Source: Rhizomys pruinosus (taxonomy: Eukaryota; Chordata; Mammalia; Rodentia; Spalacidae). Taken from it: a stretch of 64,000 nt of DNA. The notes under the pieces were generated by a model, which saw nothing but the letters and a program-made list of their open reading frames with translations, was not told the origin of the DNA and made no database searches. Below are positions 58,040 through 64,000 of the stretch, one piece after another. The DNA lies in the NCBI GenBank assembly GCA_009823505.1, contig VZQC01001014.1:116585-180584 (forward strand), written 5' to 3'. The number at the start of each line of letters is the position of its first letter. The stretch's first letter is position 1. A program made the translations under genes and the position numbers.

Positions 58040-58400
58040 TTTTTTTTTTTTTTTTTCCTGTACATATATGTGTGTATGTGATGTGTACGTGTGTGGAGAT
58101 CCATTTTTATGTGCAGGTGGGAATGCAGCTCTGCATGGGAATGCATGTGTTGGGAGAGTCAGATGGGGATATCAGGAGCCTCCCACTGTCACTATTCGCT
58201 TTATTCATTGAGGCAGGTTCTCCCAATTGAATGCAGAGCTCACCCAGGTGTTTAAGTTAGCTAGATCACTTTCTGCAGGGACCCATTTCTCCACCTCCAG
58301 ACCTTTAGAACTACATTCAGATTGCCACAGTCACCTGGCATTAATGTGGTTGTTGGAGATCTGAATTCTCATCCTCATGTTTAAGCAGCAGCACTTTAGT
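58040..58400 (-). repeat. Probable B4-type SINE
   Basis: In reverse the region follows the B4 plan: ctgaattctcatcctcatg, cacctggcattaatgtggtt, gttctcccaattgaatgcag and a TG-rich end near 58060-58095. It is strongly diverged. A T-run at 58038-58057 lies at its edge. Confidence 0.5.
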
Positions 58401-58424
58401 TCTTGGTTGTTATACTTTCTTTGT

Positions 58425-58562
58425 TTTTTAAGACATAGTCTCACTATGTATCTATGGCTGGCTTGGAAATCACTATGTAGACCAAAGTACCCTAGAAATC
58501 ACAGAAATCCACCTGCCTCTGCCTCCAGTCTGCTGGGTTAAAGGTAAACAGGCCTAGCCCAC
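58425..58562 (-). repeat. B1 SINE, diverged
   Basis: aagacatagtctcactatgt, atcactatgtagaccaaag and cacctgcctctgcctccag in reverse B1 order. Confidence 0.8.
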
Positions 58563-61390
58563 AGAAAGCACTTTAACCACTGAGATTCAAAGCCACTGAA
58601 GAACATTTTTCAATAGCCAAATAACATGAATTCCTGAGAAATATTAAATGCTACTATGGTGTGATCTAATCTAGCCTAAATAAAACTTCTTGTTCACAAT
58701 AATGTGCTTGCAAAACCCTACTTATACTTTCACCATAATTTTACATGCTTACTCAAAATTAAGAGAGATCTATTTCTTTAATCCTGTATATATATCTCCA
58801 AGATGATTACTAAAATGCAATTAAGGAAGAAGTACAACAGATTCTCTGATTAATGGTTATCTTGGGATAAATTAAAAAGGGTAACTACCTCATAGCTCTT
58901 TAATTTGGGGAATTTAGGGGTACAAACAAATAACCAAAGTTCTAAATGGGAAAATTTTTCAGTTTTTCAGTTTTACTGAAGAACTGACTGCAATTTTTAT
59001 CACCCTATGAAATTTATCTTCTAGGTTCTACAACCAAATTACCAAAGATAGAGTCTGTTGTAAAATGATTACTACTTACGTGAAACAGGCTTCGCTATTT
59101 CATTTCTTTTCTTTTTGTTACAGTTGCCTCTTATGTGAAACGTGGATACTGATAATATACCTATAATGTTACTGTAGGTATTAATTATATTAATAAGCAC
59201 AAAAAATAGCACATGAGATATTTTGAATAAAAAGTAAAGATTAAGAAGAGTAAAAATTATTAATTATAATACAAACACCTCTTAAACCACATTCTTTTTA
59301 GACTATAATTTGTTAAAAATATAAGGCCCTTTTTATTGCTCACCCTAATACTTCTGGACTACTTATTCCCAGTCATACATATAATCTTAGTCTGTTTTTT
59401 ACATGTCTGTGTCTGTGCCTGTGTATGTGTGTAAATGTGAAAATTTTATCCAAACTTAAGAAGTCAATGATGCCTTAGGAAGTTTTGTTTCAGTGTGACT
59501 CATGTTGAGATCTCACTAACCACCTGAAATTCACTGAGAAGTATCAATATGAAAATGTTTCCTTTCCTTTGATGGGACATTAAAGATTTTTCATTTGCAT
59601 TTAGCAGTTTTCAATTAGCTCCAATATCTTCATGAAACTTTCATCTATTTCAATTTTTTAAAAATTTGTTTCAAATTTTAAGAACATAAAATTTCATGCC
59701 ATCATAAAATATGTATTTAATGGCTTTTTGTTTAGTTAATCTGTTCATATAACAGAAAAAATGAAACCAGTATGAATAAAATTATTTTATAACTTCACAA
59801 CCTGAAATCGTGCACTTAATTTTCCTATATGTTTACCAAAAAATCATATATTATTTTGTGTATTTGAAAATTTGTGTATTTGAAAATTATCATCAATATC
59901 TTCAAGACCTTTTAATAGTTTATGCTGATAAAAAGAATGCAATACTATTAATTGTTATTGGTTTTTGAAGGTTATAGCAACACTTTATGTTTATAAGATG
60001 TTTCCCTCCAAATAGGGTCATAAATCCTTTAACTTAATATTTGTACACTCACTTACTTGGTATTGATTTATTTAAATGATTATGCTTATTCCTGCTTTGC
60101 TATACTACTGTTTATTTCCCCACACATTTCCTGTTTGGCTGGGATATTTCTCATGTTACAAAACAAAATGTGCGTTCATTCAAAAGTATCTTTCCTTTAT
60201 TTTTATATAATCATTGAGTAAATAATGGATTTCTACATGGCATTGTCATATAGTTATATTATGTACTTTGATTTAATTCATTCTCCATGCTGACTTTGTT
60301 GTCCAGGCTTCTTCTATCTTGCTAATCTTCTTCTCCAGGAGACCCCCTTTCTATGCTCATGTCTGATTTTTTTGTGATCTAGCTTTCCAACATCAGCACA
60401 AAGTAAAAGTAAAGTAAGGATAGATAGACTTGTGTTGATATGGGGTCTCACTATGTAAGCGTAGCTGGATTCAGTGTTCCCATTCTTCACACTATACCAG
60501 AGACTGAATTGCTCACATGCACCCATATGCCTGCCTAGCTGTTTTGGATATATATTCTCAACAAATAGTAAAGAAAATCACCATGTCATATACTATGCAA
60601 GAGTGTGAGGATGACCAATGGCATGTCTTTGACAATAATGAGTACAATGTGCTGGATGTTGACATCTAAAATAAATGATATGTGTCCAAAACTGACATTT
60701 CCAAACATTACTTTATATAGCAAAATAATGAATATCATTTCATGCTCCAAAAATATAGCTAAGAATCTTAAATGGAGACACTTACATTGGATTATCCATG
60801 TAAATTCTACATGACATTTCAAGTGAGAGACAACCAGAGGCAGATTTTCTCAAAATAGGCAAAACCTAGAATGCCACATAAAGATGCAGTGGGAAGAAAT
60901 GTGGATTAGTGCCAAGCAGCAAAAGCAATAAAGAGTTTGTGAAAGTCAAGGAATAGGTAATTAAAGAAAAAACAGATAAAAAGAGTCTCCAGATCTGTGA
61001 GATTACAAGATTGCTTTCTTATGGCACATTTGCTGTGACAATTGATATAACTGTTAAAGAATAATAACAAAATAGGTATATCAAGTGATTATAGAGTAAT
61101 ACAGCAAAAATGATGATTCAAGATTATTTAATGAATTGCTTTTTTTCAGTTTTCTGAAATCGAGAAATTCAATTAAATGTAATCAAGAGTGGAGGCACAA
61201 ATAGACCTTCTGTTCAATGATCATATGGAAACTATTAACCCATATTGAGATGCTGCAGAGATGACTGAATTGGCTTTAACTATCTATCTATAAAGTATAC
61301 ATATCACATATATATCACATGTAAACATATACATATATATATATATGCACTCGTGTGTATACACGTGTGTGTGTATGTGTGTGAAAGAGA

Positions 61391-61438
<48 letters not shown>

Positions 61439-62064
61439 TAGTTGATTTTTGGTAACCAAGTAATGTATACGATTTTAGTTAAACTCCTGGGCATAATGAA
61501 TTTAGTCTGTACTCCTAACTACACTGGAGAAATCTGGGTTAAAAAATGAATACATGAAAGTCAAAGCTCAATCCATTAATAAATTTCCTGAAAGATTTTA
61601 TACTGTTTCTGAATTTTCCCTCTTTCTTATAGTGCCAAGTCTGAGTTCTAGGAAATAAACTGAGTTGTCCTACAAGTAAAGGGATCACAGAACAAGCTGA
61701 ACTTTTAAATGTCTCCACACAATGTCTCCTCTTAAAGTGAATAAATTCACTGGAATGGTGAAAATCTTGCATGTAACATGTGGGCAAATTGTGATGAGAC
61801 TAAAGACATCAGACTGTGAGCGTCTACATTGTAGAACTAATGGGTTTACCTTATTTAGGGTTTTGCTTGAATAAACTGTAATGATTTCAAATGAGATACT
61901 TGACTCTCAAGTAACTGATTTTTCTCACAATATCCTCTACATGTTAGGAAAAAAACATAAGATCTATAAGGAGGTATATTAGAAGCAAAAAGATTTGCAG
62001 GATTTTTTTCTAGTTTCAGTAGTCTAAACCCTAGTAATGTGTGGATAGCAAATAAACATAAATG
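58563..62064. other. Unassigned intergenic DNA with microsatellites
   Basis: AT-rich, probably single copy. A TA/TG block at about 61330-61382 is followed by a GA tract at 61395-61432. Around 60430-60540 a tatggggtctcactatgtaa stretch may be a remnant of a B1-like element. No gene seen. Confidence 0.5.
61330..61432. repeat. Microsatellites (TA)n, (TG)n and (GA)n
   Basis: Three simple repeats in succession, the GA tract being the longest. Confidence 0.95.
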
Positions 62065-62067
62065 ATA

Positions 62068-62283
62068 TGGCTGGGGAGATGGCTCAGCAGGTAAAAGCAC
62101 TGGCTGGTCTTGCAGGGTAAAAGGATTTGGTTCCCAGCACCCACATGGCAGGTAACCACCATCTGTAATTCTAATTTTAAGGCTCAAAACCATCTTCTAG
62201 CCATTGTGGACATTGCCTGGCACTTATATACATGCAGGCAATACACTCATACAAATAAAACAATAATAAATAAAATATTTATG
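62068..62283 (+). repeat. B3 SINE, older form
   Basis: atggctggggagatggctca head, ttcccagcacccacatggca, a tacatgcaggcaatacactc end and an A-rich tail. It lacks the internal duplication. Confidence 0.88.
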
Positions 62284-62412
62284 GGTTTAGTGGTGCACAC
62301 TTTTAATCCCAGCACTTGAGAGGTAGAAGCAAGCAGATCTCTGTGAGTTCAGGGCCAGCAGGCAGATCACTGTGAGTTCCAGGTCAAGTGGGGAGACCAT
62401 GACTAAAAGAGA
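62284..62412 (+). repeat. B1 SINE, internally duplicated
   Basis: ggtttagtggtgcacacttt, aatcccagcacttgagaggt, then cagatctctgtgagttcagg followed by a second cagatcactgtgagttccag. It directly abuts the B3 tail. It ends near the N at about 62413. Confidence 0.85.
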
Positions 62413-63050
62413 NGTGTGATTATTTTGACAAAATTTTCCCAGATGGCTGTAAATTCTCCTGGGGGAAAATGTTCCATCTTCTGATTCAGGCCACCAGTTT
62501 TGGATTAGTAAAATGCCTACTTGAGTTACTTTCTCCCTCAAGTCATCAATTCTGTTATTTTAGGACTAGGTGTCACATAACAAGCACACACTGGTAAGTC
62601 CTGCACAAGTGCTATCTCTGCACTTTGTTTTCATCAGCCTTTCCTTCTTCTTGCTATCCATCTGGACTTTTCTAAGTTTCATGACTGACATGCTCTCCTG
62701 GAATCATACATGGCCACTTTCTATTTCTGTTCCTGGAAGGCCCTTTCGCTCTGCCTTCACCTGGTTAACTCCTAATCTTTCATGTCAGCTTCAATTTCAG
62801 TTTTTCATGAAAAATTTCTTTGCTTGCCTAAGTTACTTTCCTATCTTCTCTTCTGTATCTAAGTCCTCACAGCATTTATAAGACATATCATTTCAAAATT
62901 TTGAATCTATTTTTATATTGAGATAATTATGTGCAATATTATGCCCTTTTTGAGCTTGCAGTCATAACACTAGTTAATAAGAAGAGTTCCGTCAGTTGTT
63001 TAGAAAAGACAGCAAGAAAGGAGAGAGAGAAGAAGGGGGAGATAGAAAGA
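62413..63050. other. Unassigned intergenic DNA
   Basis: Nothing recognised. The 103-codon frame at 62570-62881 is serine- and leucine-rich, with no known family. Confidence 0.45.
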
Positions 63051-63189
63051 ACAAGTGAAGTAACCAGTCCCAGAAACAAACGATGAATGGTATCCTCATC
63101 TGGTGGATGCTAGTGCCAATTACCTAGTTGTATTTCTGTGTAGAGCCCCTGAGCTTTGTCCAAGCAGTGGATTAAGCTAGAAAGAAAAT

Positions 63190-63222
<33 letters not shown>

Positions 63223-63425
63223 GAAAGGATCATCAAAGAACTGACTGAAACAGTGAACTTCTTCGATCAAAACAGTCAACTTCCTCATGGAGAATATTGA
63301 GAAAGACTGAGAAAGAGATGAAAAGTATGTTTGGCAGATGCATGAGTCTGGTGGGGTGGGGGAATGGGCAGGAACATGGTCAGATTTGTTAAAAAAATAA
63401 AAATAAATTTATGTGAAAAAAAAAG
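63051..63425 (+). pseudogene. L1 ORF2 terminus and 3' UTR
   Basis: agtgaagtaaccagtcccag and gatgaatggtatcctcatct match the ORF2 end seen at 38425-38475. A (CAA)n tract at 63189-63222, a G-rich tract (ggtggggtgggggaatggg near 63350) and an A-rich end follow. Confidence 0.8.
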
Positions 63426-63554
63426 GAAGAACAAAGAAGGAAAAGGAATATCTTCTTATATACTGACAACGGGATGGAAATGGAAGTGGATAATGAATTG
63501 CATGCAAATTCTGTTAGAAGTTCATGATGATGATGTTTCTTAGATGAGGATATT

Positions 63555-63692
63555 TCTTTTTTCTTTTTTCTTTTTTTTTTTGTCTTTTCGAGACAGGTCT
63601 CCTGTAGCCCCAGCTTCCTAACTTACTTTGTGATCAACTGGCCTTGAACTCCAAAATCCGCCGTCCTCTGCCTCCCAAGTGCTAGGATGATG
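63555..63692 (-). repeat. B1 SINE
   Basis: tcgagacaggtctcctgtag, gccttgaactccaaaatc and ctctgcctcccaagtgctag in reverse B1 order, with small deletions. Confidence 0.88.
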
Positions 63693-64000
63693 GAATATTC
63701 TTAGATGAATGTAGAAGACAGGGAGTCTTTCAATTTATTAATATATACAAAGTAATTTAATTTCAAAATAAGCAATATTATACAGTACTGCTGAAATAGG
63801 AAATTAAAACTTTTCTGTGTATATAATGTATTTGTTTTGATTTAGTTTGAAAACTTATTAACAGATTGGTTAACCACTTAACAATTCAAATACATTATAC
63901 ACATTCGTACTGAGTGTACCTAGGTTAGACAGGTTTAATGTCGCTAAAAAATATTCAATAAAATTTTATACTTGGTAAGTGAACACAAATAACTTATGAA
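63693..64000. other. Unassigned AT-rich DNA to the window end
   Basis: Nothing recognised. Confidence 0.5.

Noticed and set aside
1..64000. CRISPR array, operon or bacterial gene content
   Set aside because: There are no spaced direct repeats of CRISPR type, no Shine-Dalgarno-led frames, and rodent SINEs occur throughout.

Overview
The window is mammalian, from a rodent, and consists almost entirely of interspersed repeats. I recognise no host protein-coding gene, functional RNA gene, CRISPR array or CpG-island promoter. The rodent call rests on 7SL-derived B1 monomers, tRNA-derived SINEs of the B2/B3 type, B4-type SINEs, an MT-type MaLR LTR and rodent-style LINE-1 copies with a G-rich 3' end. 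The youngest-looking SINE is a B3-like form rather than mouse-type B2, and there is no rat ID expansion. I infer a muroid outside Mus and Rattus, perhaps a cricetid such as a vole or hamster; the family is a guess. Three single N bases (about 25413, 26512 and 62413) point to a draft assembly.

Layout. 1-1.6 kb: two inverted copies of an unrecognised retroelement, here called family X. 1.7-10.6 kb: mostly old or unique DNA with SINEs and an ancient minus-strand L1 (5.6-8.1 kb). 10.66-11.48 kb: a second X copy, 5'-inverted and bounded by an 11 bp target-site duplication (TSD). 11.7-17.8 kb: a nearly full-length but dead minus-strand L1, with 5' UTR repeats, ORF1, ORF2 and four younger insertions. 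18.1-26.2 kb: a minus-strand betaretrovirus-like (class II) provirus with two LTRs, a tRNA-Lys-type primer site, remnants of pro, pol and env, an inverted gag fragment, and insertions of B1, an L1 3' end and a third X copy. 26.6-29.4 kb: MT LTR and SINEs. 29.8-32.3 kb: a diverged relative of X followed by two tandem units of about 890 bp. 32.5-39.5 kb: nested L1s, including a 5'-inverted L1 inserted in the ORF1 of an older L1. 39.8-45.1 kb: mostly unique AT-rich DNA. 45.1-51.2 kb: microsatellite, old L1 pieces and a dense SINE cluster. 51.2-64 kb: mostly unique DNA with one LTR, several SINEs, microsatellites and an L1 3' end.

Nothing here works together as a gene system. The shared theme is LINE-1 activity: B1, B3 and X insertions have L1-type TSDs, and several insertions have the 5' inversion expected of twin priming. 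The best novelty candidate is family X: at least three related copies about 1.5 kb or longer that lack recognisable L1 ORFs. Two of them end in about 70-140 bp matching the L1 3' UTR, as expected of a non-autonomous element using an L1-type tail. Whether X is already catalogued cannot be settled without a repeat-library search.
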